Shown: positions 1 to 8,096 of the stretch, in pieces | Layout: every line of letters begins with the position of its first letter | Numbering within the stretch: the first letter of the stretch is position 1 | Origin: Nitriliruptor sp040882055 | GTDB lineage: Bacteria > Actinomycetota > Nitriliruptoria > Nitriliruptorales > Nitriliruptoraceae | DNA: 64,000 nt | Direction of reading: 5' to 3' | Assembly (NCBI GenBank): GCA_040882055.1 | Contig: JBBECA010000072.1 | Location: forward strand, 1-64,000 | Translations under genes and position numbers: made by a program | The notes under the pieces: model-generated | Database searches by the model: none | The model's input: only the letters and a program-made list of their open reading frames with translations | Told to the model about the DNA's origin: nothing

Positions 1-1223
1 GGCGGCCGGTCGCTGGAGATGACGATCTGCTTCTCGGCGTTGTGCAGCGCGTTGAAGGTGTGGAAGAACTCCTCCTGGGTGCGTTCCTTCTGCTCGAGGA
101 ACTGGATGTCGTCGATCAGGAGGACGTCGGCCTGGCGGTACAGGCGCTGGAAGCCGGTGATCCGGTCGTCGCGGATCGCGTTGATGAACTCGTTGGTGAA
201 CTGCTCGGTGGTCACGTACCGGACCTGCAGGCGCGGGTAGAGGTTGCGGACGTAGTGGCCGATGGCGTGCAGCAGGTGGGTCTTGCCGAGCCCGGCGCCG
301 CCGTAGATGAACAGCGGGTTGTAGGACTTGGCCGGCGCCTCGGAGACCGCGACCGCGGCGGCGTGGGCGAACCGGTTCGAGCTGCCGATGACGAACGCGT
401 CGAAGGAGTACTTGGGGTTGAGCTGGGTGTCCGGCTCGACCTCGTCGCGGTCGCGGGGGCGGGGACGGGGGTCGGGCAGGGTGACCACCGGCCCGGGCGG
501 GCGGCCCGGCGCCTCGAGGGGGCGACCCCGTTCGTCGGTGGGACCGATGTGGCCGTGCCCAGCGCCGTCGCGGGCGTCGGCGTCCTGACCGGCGTCCTGG
601 TCGATGTCGTGGCCGGCGTAACGTCGATCGGCGGTGTCGTCGAACCCGTGGTCGAACCGGTGGTCGGGCGCCGGAGCGACGGGGGAGGCCCCACCCTGGG
701 TCGCGTGACGGTCGTCGAGCGGCTCCGGTGGGGAGGTCACGTCGAGCGGCGCGGCATCGCGAGGCGGCGAAGCGGCCCAGGAGCGGTCCTCACGGCGCTC
801 GCTGCGGAGGCCGGGCGGCGCGGGACGGTGGTCGCGGCCCTGGTCGGTCTCGGCGCCGACCGGCGCGGACGGGCCGGTCTCCGTGGGCGGCGGGTCGTCG
901 GCCGACGCGGGACGCGCGAGGGCCGAGTCCGCGGGACCGAGGTCGCCGACCGGTTCGGGACGAGGCTGGACGGTGATGACCACGGTGAGCGTGCGGCCGG
1001 CCGCTTCCGAGAGGGCGGTGCGGATCAGCTCACCGCAGCGGGTCTCGAGCCACGCCCGAGCGAAGTCGTGCGGGGTGGCGAGGACCACGACGTCGTCGGT
1101 GTACCCCACCGGACGGGTCGCCTCGAGCCAGTGGCGCTGGGCGGTGGAGGTCACCGCCCGCATCACCTCGCCCCGCGCGTCACGCCACAGCGTCTCGAGG
1201 TCGAGCGTCGATGGTCGAGACAC
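1..1223 (-). CDS. dnaA: Chromosomal replication initiator DnaA (partial, 5' part)
   Basis: AAA+ initiator that binds DnaA boxes and opens the origin. The reverse strand reads from a GTG at 1223, preceded by a GGAGAA Shine-Dalgarno about 8 nt away, and runs off the left edge in frame after about 407 codons. Domain I begins SRPSTLDLETLW. A long Pro/Asp/Arg-rich linker (roughly residues 110-260) follows, as in other actinobacterial DnaA. The AAA+ domain starts near residue 265 with NPKYSFDAFVIG. The Walker A motif is GGAGLGKTH (near residue 310) and the Walker B motif is DVLLIDDIQFL (near residue 364). The C-terminal box-binding domain IV lies outside the window. The gene is divergent from rpmH, with a candidate origin between them. 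The family assignment is certain; only the start could shift slightly. Confidence 0.97.
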   Translation of the reverse strand, partial: MSRPSTLDLETLWRDARGEVMRAVTSTAQRHWLEATRPVGYTDDVVVLATPHDFARAWLETRCGELIRTALSEAAGRTLTVVITVQPRPEPVGDLGPADSALARPASADDPPPTETGPSAPVGAETDQGRDHRPAPPGLRSERREDRSWAASPPRDAAPLDVTSPPEPLDDRHATQGGASPVAPAPDHRFDHGFDDTADRRYAGHDIDQDAGQDADARDGAGHGHIGPTDERGRPLEAPGRPPGPVVTLPDPRPRPRDRDEVEPDTQLNPKYSFDAFVIGSSNRFAHAAAVAVSEAPAKSYNPLFIYGGAGLGKTHLLHAIGHYVRNLYPRLQVRYVTTEQFTNEFINAIRDDRITGFQRLYRQADVLLIDDIQFLEQKERTQEEFFHTFNALHNAEKQIVISSDRP

Positions 1224-1332
1224 GCGTCGCTTCTCCGGTCGGGCGGTGGATGACCGGACACGGGTCGGCGCGGATCGGGAGACCCCCACCGGGTGCCACG
1301 GTCGTGGTCGATCCGAGCACCCCGACGACGGG

Positions 1333-1364
1333 ATGTCCACAGGACCGTCCACAGGTGTGGATAG
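1333..1364. promoter_or_regulatory. Cluster of three DnaA-box-like sites
   Basis: Three 9-mers resemble the DnaA box TTATCCACA / TTGTCCACA: ATGTCCACA at 1333-1341, CCGTCCACA at 1345-1353, and CTATCCACA read on the reverse strand at 1356-1364. Each differs from the consensus at one to three positions. They lie about 110-140 bases upstream of the dnaA start, which suits DnaA autoregulation or part of the origin. Confidence 0.55.
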
Positions 1365-1629
1365 GTGATGTTTCGGACCGTACGCGCAGGTGCGCGGGCG
1401 ATCTGCCGCGTGGGGGAAGGTCCTGGAGCCGTGCCGGTCGAGCGTCTTCCCGGGACCGGGCCACCTGCTCCGGTGGACGGTCGCGGACGGTAGCCCCTGG
1501 CCCGGAGCGCCGCAACGCCTCGGGTGCACTGGTCGGTGCGCGGGACGCCGCGGCCGTCACGGCGCACACCGCTGGCGCCGCGGCCGCCGACGTGCCACGT
1601 GCGCGGGAGCGGTCCCTGCAGGTGATCGG

Positions 1630-1659
1630 TTGCTCGCCCCGTCCGTGGCTCGGTACGCT
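1630..1659 (+). promoter_or_regulatory. Putative promoter of the rpmH operon
   Basis: A TTGCTC hexamer (1630-1635) and a TACGCT hexamer (1654-1659) are separated by 18 bases, upstream of rpmH. TACGCT fits the TANNNT -10 form seen before several other genes in this window. It would leave a leader of about 160 nt. This is inferred from sequence only. Confidence 0.35.
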
Positions 1660-1826
1660 CGTTCGTACGTCCCGTGCACCGGGACGGTCGTGATCCTCAC
1701 CACCTCGCACCTCCCGTGTCGCTGCGTGCCACCTCGTCCCGCTCCGGCGGACACGACCGGACCGGCGACCGGCGGGGACCCGACCGCACCGCGTGCCCCA
1801 CTGATCCGAACCTCGGAGGTCCGGTC

Positions 1827-1964
1827 GTGAGCAAGCGCACCTTCCAGCCCAACAAGCGACGCCGTGCCCGCAAGCACGGTTTCCGCGCCCGCATGCAGAC
1901 TCGCGCCGGCCGAGCGATCGTCCGCTCGCGTCGTCAGCGTGGCCGCGCCAAGCTCACGGCCTGA
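1827..1964 (+). CDS. rpmH: 50S ribosomal protein L34
   Basis: Small basic protein of the large ribosomal subunit, 45 residues, close to the usual 44-47. The start is the GTG at 1827, with GGAGG at 1815-1819. The product reads SKRTFQPNKRRRARKHGF followed by an Arg-rich C-terminus, the L34 signature. A longer in-frame reading from 1674 exists, but its extra N-terminus has no L34 similarity. First gene of the rpmH-rnpA-yidD-yidC-jag cluster, 17 bases before rnpA. Confidence 0.97.
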   Translation: MSKRTFQPNKRRRARKHGFRARMQTRAGRAIVRSRRQRGRAKLTA

Positions 1965-1981
1965 GCGCACCGGGCGTCCCC

Positions 1982-2335
1982 GTGACGTCACCCCGAGCGG
2001 ACCGGCTGCGTGATGGCCGGGACATCGTCGCCGTCCTGCGTGGACGGCGATCTCGTGCTGGGCACCTCGCGGTGGTCCACGTCCGCGACAGCGACCGCCC
2101 GGCGGCCCCCGCCCGTGTCGCGGTGGTGGCGTCGAAGCGCGTGGGCAACGCGGTGTCGCGGAACCGGGCCAAGCGGCTCCTGCGTGAGGCGTCGGCCCGC
2201 GTCGACTGGATCCCGGGGATCGACGTCGTCCTGGTCGCACGTGGCGCGTGCGCGAGCTCGTCGCTCGCGCCGGTCCAGGCCGAGGTGGCGGCGCTGGCCG
2301 GTCGGCTCGGCGTCGTGACCGCGGTCGCCGCGTGA
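1982..2335 (+). CDS. rnpA: Ribonuclease P protein component
   Basis: Protein subunit of RNase P, which with the RNA subunit trims the 5' ends of pre-tRNAs. It has 117 residues, normal length. The family core is visible as VAVVASKRVGNAVSRNRAKR with LLRE just after it (residues about 46-70), the conserved RNR-type RNA-binding helix. The GTG start at 1982 follows the rpmH stop by 17 bases. The stop overlaps the GTG of yidD (GTGA at 2332-2335), so the two are probably translationally coupled. The RNase P RNA gene is not in this window. Confidence 0.95.
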   Translation: MTSPRADRLRDGRDIVAVLRGRRSRAGHLAVVHVRDSDRPAAPARVAVVASKRVGNAVSRNRAKRLLREASARVDWIPGIDVVLVARGACASSSLAPVQAEVAALAGRLGVVTAVAA

Positions 2336-2625
2336 TCCGGGGCGTGGACGAGCTGCCCCCGCGCGAGCCCGCCGCGGCGGACGAGTCCGCGCCACCGCCC
2401 CCCTCGCTCCTCGCGCGCGCCCTGCTCGGGCTCCTCGCGCTGTACCGGGCGACCGCGGCGCTGCGGACCCCCCGCTGCCGCTTCCTGCCCACCTGTTCGA
2501 CCTACGCCGTCACGGCGGTCCGCACGCACGGCGCCCTCCGGGGCACGTGGCTCGCGGCCCGCAGGATCGGTCGGTGCCACCCATGGAACCTCGGCGGGTT
2601 CGATCCCGTCCCCCCGCGGAAGTAG
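2332..2625 (+). CDS. yidD: Membrane protein insertion efficiency factor YidD
   Basis: Small membrane-associated protein of 97 residues that assists YidC-dependent insertion of inner-membrane proteins. The core shows LLGLLALYRATAALRTPRCRF, split here as LLGLLALYR and PRCRFLPTCSTYA, then RIGRCHPWNLGGFDPVP, the classic YidD motifs with conserved cysteines. The first about 27 residues are an acidic and Pro-rich extension. The start is the GTG that overlaps the rnpA stop. It sits just before yidC, the usual order. Confidence 0.95.
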   Translation: MIRGVDELPPREPAAADESAPPPPSLLARALLGLLALYRATAALRTPRCRFLPTCSTYAVTAVRTHGALRGTWLAARRIGRCHPWNLGGFDPVPPRK

Positions 2626-2631
2626 TCCGGC

Positions 2632-3738
2632 GTGTCGCAGATCTGGAACTCCATCCTCGACCTCTTCGAGCAGGCGCTCGGCGGGCTCGAGCAGCTGTTC
2701 TCGTTCACGGGAGAGGCGTCCTGGGGTTGGGCCATCATCGGCCTCACCCTCGTCATCCGCCTCCTGCTGCTGCCGTTGGCGATCAAGCAGATCCGTTCCA
2801 TGCGCGCCATGCAGGCCATCCAGCCCCAGATGAAGGCGATCCAGAAGAAGTACAAGGCCGACCGGGACCTGATGAAGAAGGACCCGGAGCAGTACAAGGC
2901 CAAGAAGCAGAAGATGAACGAGGAGATGATGGCCCTGTACCAGGCCGAGGGGGTCAACCCCGCGGCCTCGTGCCTGCCACTCCTCGCCCAGGCGCCCGTG
3001 TTCTTCGCGCTGTTCTCGATCCTGCGCGGCGACCGCGCCTCCGAGCTGGCCGGCGAGAGCTTCTACTTCTTCACCTCGCTGGTCCCCGAGGAGGGGCTGA
3101 CCGCGCTCGTCAGCGCTGCGGGCTGGCCGGGCTGGCTGCTGATCGTGACGATGGCTGCGACGATGTTCGTCTCGCAGAAGCAGACCATGGCGCGCCAGAC
3201 GGCCACGGGCGGTGACAACCCGATGGCACAGCAGCAGAAGGTGCTGCTCTACGTCATGCCGGTGTTCCTGGCCGTGATCTCGTTCAACCTCCCCCTCGGT
3301 GTCCTGCTGTACTGGGTCACCACCAACGCCTGGCAGGCCGTGCAGCAGTGGTTCATGCTCCGCGAGGTCGAGCACGAGGTCGAGGAGGGCACCCTCGGCG
3401 ACCACCGCGGTGGTGAGGCCGCCAAGAAGCGCTCGCTGCTCGGCAAGGGCAAGGCCGCCAAGAACGGCAAGGCTGCGGGCAACGGCGTGGCTGGTGACCA
3501 GGGCGGTGCCGGATCGACGGGAGGCCGCGGCTCATCGAAGGGCCGGAACAAGCCGAACCCCGGTGCGACGTCCTCGGGGGCCCCCGATGCGGGTGCCAAC
3601 GGCGGTCCCGCCGACCCCCGGGGATCCGAGGACGGCGCGAAGCCGGCCAGACCGGCCAAGCCGGCGAGGTCCGCGAAGCCGACGGCCAGTGGCGCGAAGA
3701 AACACGATCACCTCCCGCGCCGCGGTCCCCGCGCCTGA
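2632..3738 (+). CDS. yidC: Membrane protein insertase YidC (Oxa1 family)
   Basis: Insertase placing membrane proteins into the cytoplasmic membrane, alone or with SecYEG. It has 368 residues from a GTG at 2632, six bases after yidD. The short periplasmic N-terminus is typical of actinobacteria. The first core segment (WAIIGLTLVIRLLLLPLAI) is followed by a charged cytoplasmic hairpin with many Lys residues, then CLPLLAQAPVFFALFSILR, two further hydrophobic segments and LPLGVLLYWVTTNAW. After about residue 262 there is a Lys/Ala/Gly/Pro-rich basic tail of about 100 residues, probably ribosome-interacting. The family is certain. Confidence 0.97.
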   Translation: MSQIWNSILDLFEQALGGLEQLFSFTGEASWGWAIIGLTLVIRLLLLPLAIKQIRSMRAMQAIQPQMKAIQKKYKADRDLMKKDPEQYKAKKQKMNEEMMALYQAEGVNPAASCLPLLAQAPVFFALFSILRGDRASELAGESFYFFTSLVPEEGLTALVSAAGWPGWLLIVTMAATMFVSQKQTMARQTATGGDNPMAQQQKVLLYVMPVFLAVISFNLPLGVLLYWVTTNAWQAVQQWFMLREVEHEVEEGTLGDHRGGEAAKKRSLLGKGKAAKNGKAAGNGVAGDQGGAGSTGGRGSSKGRNKPNPGATSSGAPDAGANGGPADPRGSEDGAKPARPAKPARSAKPTASGAKKHDHLPRRGPRA

Positions 3739-3791
3739 GATACGTCCGGTCCTGACACGACCCTGACCACCTCCCGACACAGGAGCCCCAG

Positions 3792-4640
3792 ATGAGCCGA
3801 CGTACCGATGGACGAGGCCCGACCCTCGTCGATGCCCTGCGGGACGCCCTCGCGGACCTGCTCGACACCGACGCTGGAGACATCGCGCTCGTCGTCGAGG
3901 CCCCGGGTGTCGAGGCGCTGACCGGACGGCTCGCGCTCGATCTGGAGGTCGTCCCCGAGGCTGCGGACGTCCGCAACGAGGTCACCGCGCCCACCACGGC
4001 CAGCCCGGACGAGCCCGAGGGGCGCCCCGTCTCCAGCGGCGAGGATGCTCCCAAGGCGCCGCGCACACGGGCGCCCCGCGCTGCAGCCGCACCCGTGGAT
4101 GCCCCCGACGACGACGGCGCTACGGGCCGCCGTGACGACGGCCACGACGAGGGCGAGGACGCCACCGATCGGGTCGTGACGATCGAGGACCTCGAGGAGG
4201 AAGCCGACGCTGCGGCCGACTTCCTCGAGGGGCTGCTCGATGCCCTCGACCTCCCCGGCGACATCCGCATCCGTACCACCGAGGATCACGCCGAGGTGGA
4301 GGTCGTCGAGATCGGGTCGGGTGCGCTGATCGGACGGCGGGGCCAGACCCTCGAAGCGATCCAGGAGTTGGTCCGTTGCGCGCTCCAGCGTGAGTTCCAG
4401 CGGCGCTCGCGCGTGAAGGTCGACGCCGAGGGGTACCGGGCTCGTCGCATGGAGAAGCTCGTCGAGAAGGCTGAGGAGGCGATCGACGAGGTGTTCGACA
4501 CCGGAGAGTCGGTCCGCCTCGAGCCGATGGACGTCTTCGAACGCAAGGCGGTCCACGCCATCGTGGCCGACGTCGACGGGGTCATCAGTCGCTCGCAGGG
4601 CCGCGAGCCGGCCCGCCGGGTGGTCATCGAGCCGGAGTGA
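3792..4640 (+). CDS. jag: Jag/KhpB RNA-binding protein (Jag-N, KH, R3H)
   Basis: RNA-binding regulator associated with cell-envelope growth and division. It has 282 residues from the ATG at 3792. Jag-N is at residues 1-55. A long acidic and Ala/Pro-rich linker runs to about residue 120. The KH domain carries the loop LIGRRGQTLEAIQ, and the C-terminal R3H segment ends GREPARRVVIEPE. The linker is longer than in short Jag proteins. It lies 53 bases after yidC, and the hairpin at 4663-4691 probably ends the operon. In most relatives rsmG follows directly; here a 1.7 kb parS-rich spacer intervenes. Confidence 0.93.
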   Translation: MSRRTDGRGPTLVDALRDALADLLDTDAGDIALVVEAPGVEALTGRLALDLEVVPEAADVRNEVTAPTTASPDEPEGRPVSSGEDAPKAPRTRAPRAAAAPVDAPDDDGATGRRDDGHDEGEDATDRVVTIEDLEEEADAAADFLEGLLDALDLPGDIRIRTTEDHAEVEVVEIGSGALIGRRGQTLEAIQELVRCALQREFQRRSRVKVDAEGYRARRMEKLVEKAEEAIDEVFDTGESVRLEPMDVFERKAVHAIVADVDGVISRSQGREPARRVVIEPE

Positions 4641-4662
4641 GCCAGTCACGACGCGTCGTACG

Positions 4663-4691
4663 AGCGGCCCGGGCTCCCTGCCCGGGCCGCT
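4663..4691 (+). terminator. Hairpin after jag
   Basis: AGCGGCCCGGG at 4663-4673 pairs perfectly with CCCGGGCCGCT at 4681-4691 around a 7-base loop, 23 bases after the jag stop. There is no T tract, as is common in high-GC actinobacteria. Likely ends the rpmH-jag operon. Confidence 0.6.
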
Positions 4692-4728
4692 GCCGTTCGG
4701 TACGGGCCGCGGCCCCGGCCGCCGCGAG

Positions 4729-4742
4729 GTTCCACGTGGAAC
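4729..4742. promoter_or_regulatory. parS site 1 (exact)
   Basis: Perfect palindrome GTTCCACGTGGAAC. It matches the core of the conserved bacterial parS palindrome (TGTTTCACGTGAAACA-type, with the GTTCCACGTGGAAC variant known in Gram-positives). It is 89 bases after jag and about 3.4 kb upstream of parB. Confidence 0.9.
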
Positions 4743-5340
4743 GGCGTCGCGACCAGCGCTGACCTGCAGGAACGCGCTCAGATGCGCTGTACGGGTGCTC
4801 CCGACCGCGCCGGTGGGTCGGGGAGGGCGCCGGTGCTCACGTTCGGGCCGATCGCGCGCTCGCCGCGCGTCCCCGCCAGGCGTCCGAGCTGTGCGTGCGC
4901 AGGAAGCCCTGGGAGAAGGGCCAAGGGGCGGCCAGCCGTCCGACACCCTCGGAGTGCAGCGGCTCCGCGCGAAGCTCCGACCGCCGGTCGGCGGTCGACG
5001 CGGGACCAGCGCGGCGATCTCCGGCTGACCGGGATCCTCCCCGGCTCCGGCGACGACGCCCGAGCCGCGCGTCCGGACCCCGCTCGGGTGTCCCGAGCAC
5101 AGCGGTCCTGCGCCGGCGCCGGCGGGCTCGGCGCTCCGGCGGGTCGCCGGCACCACGCGGCTGATCGTTCGCGGCACCGCCACGGCGAGCGGTGGCCGCG
5201 ACCTGGCCACTGATCCCGAGACCAGGCGAAACGACCCGGTGGCGAGGACCGCGGCGGTCGACGCTCGCACGGTTCAAGGACTGGCCCGCAGCCTTCGTGG
5301 CCCGGCTGGGAACACACCTGCGCCCGGCTGCCAGCCGAAC

Positions 5341-5354
5341 GTTCCCCGTGGAAC
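5341..5354. promoter_or_regulatory. parS-like site 2 (one mismatch)
   Basis: GTTCCCCGTGGAAC differs from the parS palindrome at one central base (C for A). This breaks the CACGTG centre, so ParB affinity may be reduced. Confidence 0.55.
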
Positions 5355-5518
5355 GCCCTCGGTCGCGCTCTCGCCGCCACACCCAGCGCGTTCACCAGCG
5401 GATGAGCTCCAAGCCCGACACTGCCCTCGTGAGCCCGTGCGGGGCGTAGCGGGCGCCAGGGTTCGAGGCGTTGGCGCCCCGTCCCACCACGGCCGGCTGT
5501 CGCCAGTCGGCCGATCGC

Positions 5519-5532
5519 GTTCCACGTGGAAC
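5519..5532. promoter_or_regulatory. parS site 3 (exact)
   Basis: Perfect GTTCCACGTGGAAC palindrome inside the gene-free spacer, 52 bases before the next copy. Confidence 0.9.
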
Positions 5533-5583
5533 GCGTCCTGCGCGGGGTGGTGCGCGTTGGCGGATCGGGAGAGGGCTTCGGGA

Positions 5584-5597
5584 CTTCCACGTGGAAC
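5584..5597. promoter_or_regulatory. parS site 4 (outer base changed)
   Basis: CTTCCACGTGGAAC: the 12-base inner palindrome TTCCACGTGGAA is intact and only the outermost base differs. Likely functional. Confidence 0.8.
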
Positions 5598-6216
5598 GGC
5601 GTGTTGCGCCCGAGCGCCACGGTCGAGGTGAGGTTCGGTGGGCGACGGTTCGCCACCGCACCGGACGGGGGGCCGGAACGGATGCGAGCCCGGGACGACC
5701 GGCTCCACGCGTGCGTCGGCACGGTTCCGATGGGACGACCTGCCGGGCGAGCCTCGATCGGCGGCGAGCGTCGGGCGAGGCGGACCGGGAACGCCACGTG
5801 CGGTTGCGCCGTACGCTACACCGATCCCCGTTCCGGACGACGCGCAGCGCACCAGGTCCGCTCGGCGGCCGCTCGCCGTCTCGCTGTCCGGCGCGTGATG
5901 TGGCACGGCTCGCCGCATCCTCCGATCGGGCGCGGCGGCCATCGTGGACACCCACCGCGACGGCACACGACGCGCGTCAGCGGGGGTGGGTTCCCGGGTT
6001 CCCGGGATCTCGGGCTGATCGTGGGCTGGGCGGTCGCCCTGCTGGGCACGGTTGCTCACCGCGGCCCGTGGCCCGGCTGAACGATTCCCACACCGCCGCG
6101 TCTCCGAGCCACCTCGAGCACCCCGTCGATCGCACCTCATGTTCCTGATCGGGAGCCTGGCACGGACGGGCCACCGGGGGCGGGCGCCGCCGGCGCCGCT
6201 GGCGGCGTCGCTACCT

Positions 6217-6230
6217 GTTCCACGTGGAAC
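6217..6230. promoter_or_regulatory. parS site 5 (exact)
   Basis: Perfect GTTCCACGTGGAAC, first of three closely spaced copies just upstream of rsmG-parA-parB. Confidence 0.9.
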
Positions 6231-6270
6231 GGTCCGGCCGCAGGTGCCACGTCCCCGGGTGTGGGCATGC

Positions 6271-6284
6271 GTTCCACGTGGAAC
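6271..6284. promoter_or_regulatory. parS site 6 (exact)
   Basis: Perfect GTTCCACGTGGAAC, 40 bases after site 5 and 66 bases before the rsmG start. It could also affect transcription of the rsmG-parAB operon when ParB spreads from it. Confidence 0.9.
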
Positions 6285-6299
6285 GTGGTCGAGCCACGT

Positions 6300-6313
6300 G
6301 TTCCTCGTGGAAC
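6300..6313. promoter_or_regulatory. parS-like site 7 (one mismatch)
   Basis: GTTCCTCGTGGAAC, one central base changed (T for A). It lies 22 bases upstream of the TAGGGT -10 element of rsmG, where a -35 contact would be expected. Confidence 0.55.
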
Positions 6314-6335
6314 GCACGCGTCGCCGGGGAGCGAC

Positions 6336-6341
6336 TAGGGT
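6336..6341 (+). promoter_or_regulatory. -10 element for leaderless rsmG-parAB mRNA
   Basis: TAGGGT, of TANNNT type, lies 8 nt before the GTG of rsmG, so transcription would start at or next to the start codon. No Shine-Dalgarno sequence is present at usable spacing. The same arrangement occurs before five other genes in the window. Confidence 0.5.
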
Positions 6342-6349
6342 CGCGGGCC

Positions 6350-6970
6350 GTGACCGAGACACCTGATCCCGCGACGGCGGAGCGCCTCCAGCGCTTCGCT
6401 GACCGGGTGCGGGCCAGCGAGCACAACCTGGTCTCGAGACGTGCGCGGGACGAGCTGGAGAGCCGCCACATCCCCGAATGCGTCGCGCTCGCGCGGATGC
6501 TGCCGCAGGGATCGCAGCGTGTGCTGGACATCGGCTCCGGGGGCGGCTTCCCCGGCCTGGTGCTCGCCATCGTCCGCCCGGAGCTCGAGGTGCACCTGCT
6601 CGACGCTACCGCGAAGAAGACCGCGTTCCTCTCCGAGACGTCGCGGGAGCTGCAGGTGCCGGTGACGGTGCACACGGGGCGCGCGGAGGAGCTCCAGCGG
6701 GGTCAACTCGCGGCCTCGTTCGACGTCGTCACCGCCCGGGCTGTCGCGCCCCTCGAGCGCCTCGTGGCGTGGGCGGTCCCGTTCCTGCGGCGGGGAGGCG
6801 TGCTCTACGCCGTCAAGGGCGAACGGTGGGCGGAGGAGCTCGAGGCGGCGCGCAGCGGTCTCGCTCGCGCGGGTGCCAGCGTCGTCGCGACCCCCGACGA
6901 CGTCCCCAACGCCACAGGACCTGAGGGTGAGCCGCTCCCACGCGTTGTTATGCTTACCCGCGTCAGCTGA
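6350..6970 (+). CDS. rsmG: 16S rRNA (guanine-527-N7)-methyltransferase RsmG
   Basis: Methylates G527 of 16S rRNA using S-adenosylmethionine. It has 206 residues from the GTG at 6350, the normal family length. The SAM-binding motif is VLDIGSGGGFPGL (about residues 62-74), and the later motif FDVVTARAVAPLERL is typical of RsmG/GidB. An upstream in-frame start at 6224 would only add translated parS sequence, so it is rejected. The stop overlaps the Shine-Dalgarno of parA, 10 bases before its start, so rsmG, parA and parB form one operon, as in most actinobacteria. Confidence 0.95.
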   Translation: MTETPDPATAERLQRFADRVRASEHNLVSRRARDELESRHIPECVALARMLPQGSQRVLDIGSGGGFPGLVLAIVRPELEVHLLDATAKKTAFLSETSRELQVPVTVHTGRAEELQRGQLAASFDVVTARAVAPLERLVAWAVPFLRRGGVLYAVKGERWAEELEAARSGLARAGASVVATPDDVPNATGPEGEPLPRVVMLTRVS

Positions 6971-6980
6971 GGAGCCGCTC

Positions 6981-8096
6981 GTGGTCAGTCCTACCGATCC
7001 GGTGCACCCGGACGTCACCTCGAGCGAGGCCGGAGCGGCCGCGGACGCGGGGCCTGGGGCGGTCGGCGGCACGGCCAACGATCGGGCGGCCACCCCGAAC
7101 CCGGTCCCGGGCTTGGAGAACCTCGAGCTTCCGACCCGCCGCGAGGTGAACGTACGTTCGGAGCGCGGCGCGATCGTCGTCGGCATCGCGAACCAGAAGG
7201 GCGGGGTCGGCAAGACCACCACGACGGTGTCGCTGGCCGCCGCGCTCGCTCAGCACGGCGTGCGCACGCTCGTGATCGACCTCGATCCCCAGGGGAACGC
7301 CACCACGGGACTCGGCCTGCGCGCCGAGGAGGGCGACCCCTCCACCTACGGCGTGCTCGTCGAGGACGTGGCGGTGCTCGACGCCGTGCAGCACACCGAG
7401 GTCGACGGACTGGACGTCCTGCCGAGCTCCCTCGACCTCGCCGGCGCCGAGGTGGAGCTCGTCCCGGCCTTCTCCCGTGAGCTCCGTCTGCGGCGCGCGC
7501 TCGAGCCCATCGTCGACCGTTACGACATCGTGCTCGTGGACTGCCCCCCGTCGCTGGGACTCCTGACCATCAACGCGCTCGTGGCTGCGCACCAGGTGCT
7601 GGTGCCGATCCAGTGCGAGTACTACGCGCTCGAAGGTCTCGGCCAGCTGATGCGGACGGTGCAGCTGGTCGGCGACAACCTCAACCGCGAGCTCGAGCTC
7701 GGCGGTGTCGTGCTGACGATGTTCGATGGGCGGACCAACCTCTCGCAGCAGGTCGTGGACGAGGTCCGCAACTACTTCGGTACGCAGGCGTACGACACCG
7801 TCATCCCGCGATCGGTGCGGCTCTCCGAGGCGCCGAGCTTCGGCCAACCGATCACGGTGTTCGACCCGTCCAGCCGCGGCGCACGCGCCTACCAGCGCCT
7901 CGCCACGGAGGTCATCGAACGGCTCGATCTACCGTCGGACGTGCCCGCCGAGCCGCACGACGGCCGGTCGGCGCTGGACCGCCTGCTCGGCGGTCCGACC
8001 TCGGAGGCGCCCCCCGCGTCCGCGGGAACCGACCACGAGGAGCCGGCAGCCGCCGGGCCCACCTCCGTACCGCACCGACCGGAGGGCCAGCTGTGA
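6981..8096 (+). CDS. parA: Chromosome-partitioning ATPase ParA (Soj)
   Basis: Walker-type ATPase that, with ParB and parS, moves newly replicated origins. It has 371 residues from the GTG at 6981, with GAGGAG at 6969-6974. The deviant Walker A KGGVGKTTTTVSLAAALA is at about residues 73-90, after a disordered acidic N-terminus of about 65 residues that short ParAs lack. DLDPQGNATTGLG (Walker A') and VDCPPSLGLLTINAL (Walker B) are intact. The last about 45 residues are low-complexity. Its stop overlaps the parB start (GTGA, 8093-8096), indicating tight coupling. Confidence 0.97.
   Translation: MVSPTDPVHPDVTSSEAGAAADAGPGAVGGTANDRAATPNPVPGLENLELPTRREVNVRSERGAIVVGIANQKGGVGKTTTTVSLAAALAQHGVRTLVIDLDPQGNATTGLGLRAEEGDPSTYGVLVEDVAVLDAVQHTEVDGLDVLPSSLDLAGAEVELVPAFSRELRLRRALEPIVDRYDIVLVDCPPSLGLLTINALVAAHQVLVPIQCEYYALEGLGQLMRTVQLVGDNLNRELELGGVVLTMFDGRTNLSQQVVDEVRNYFGTQAYDTVIPRSVRLSEAPSFGQPITVFDPSSRGARAYQRLATEVIERLDLPSDVPAEPHDGRSALDRLLGGPTSEAPPASAGTDHEEPAAAGPTSVPHRPEGQL

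Larger units (their letters stand above)
1224..1826. other. dnaA-rpmH spacer, candidate origin region
   Basis: This 603-base spacer lies between the divergent dnaA and rpmH genes and has no convincing gene. It carries three DnaA-box-like 9-mers at 1333-1364 and a plausible rpmH promoter near 1630-1659. In many bacteria the origin lies beside dnaA, so this is a candidate for oriC or for a DnaA-autoregulated dnaA promoter. No AT-rich unwinding element is visible and the boxes are few, so the other side of dnaA (outside the window) remains an alternative for the origin. Confidence 0.45.
4641..6349. other. Gene-free parS-rich spacer (centromere-like)
   Basis: About 1.7 kb between jag and rsmG in which no reading frame resembles a protein. 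The long open frames here are GC-driven and contain repeated VPRGT strings, which are simply the parS palindrome translated. Four or five near-perfect parS palindromes and two or three one-mismatch copies occur here (positions listed separately). The likely role is ParB loading for chromosome segregation. No DnaA boxes or RNA genes were seen. Confidence 0.8.

Noticed and set aside
42..1253. A 403-residue forward open frame over dnaA
   Set aside because: Antisense of DnaA, whose Walker motifs are visible on the other strand.
5274..6362. A 362-residue reverse-strand open frame in the parS spacer
   Set aside because: It contains several VPRGT/PRGT strings that are just parS translated, and no recognisable domain.
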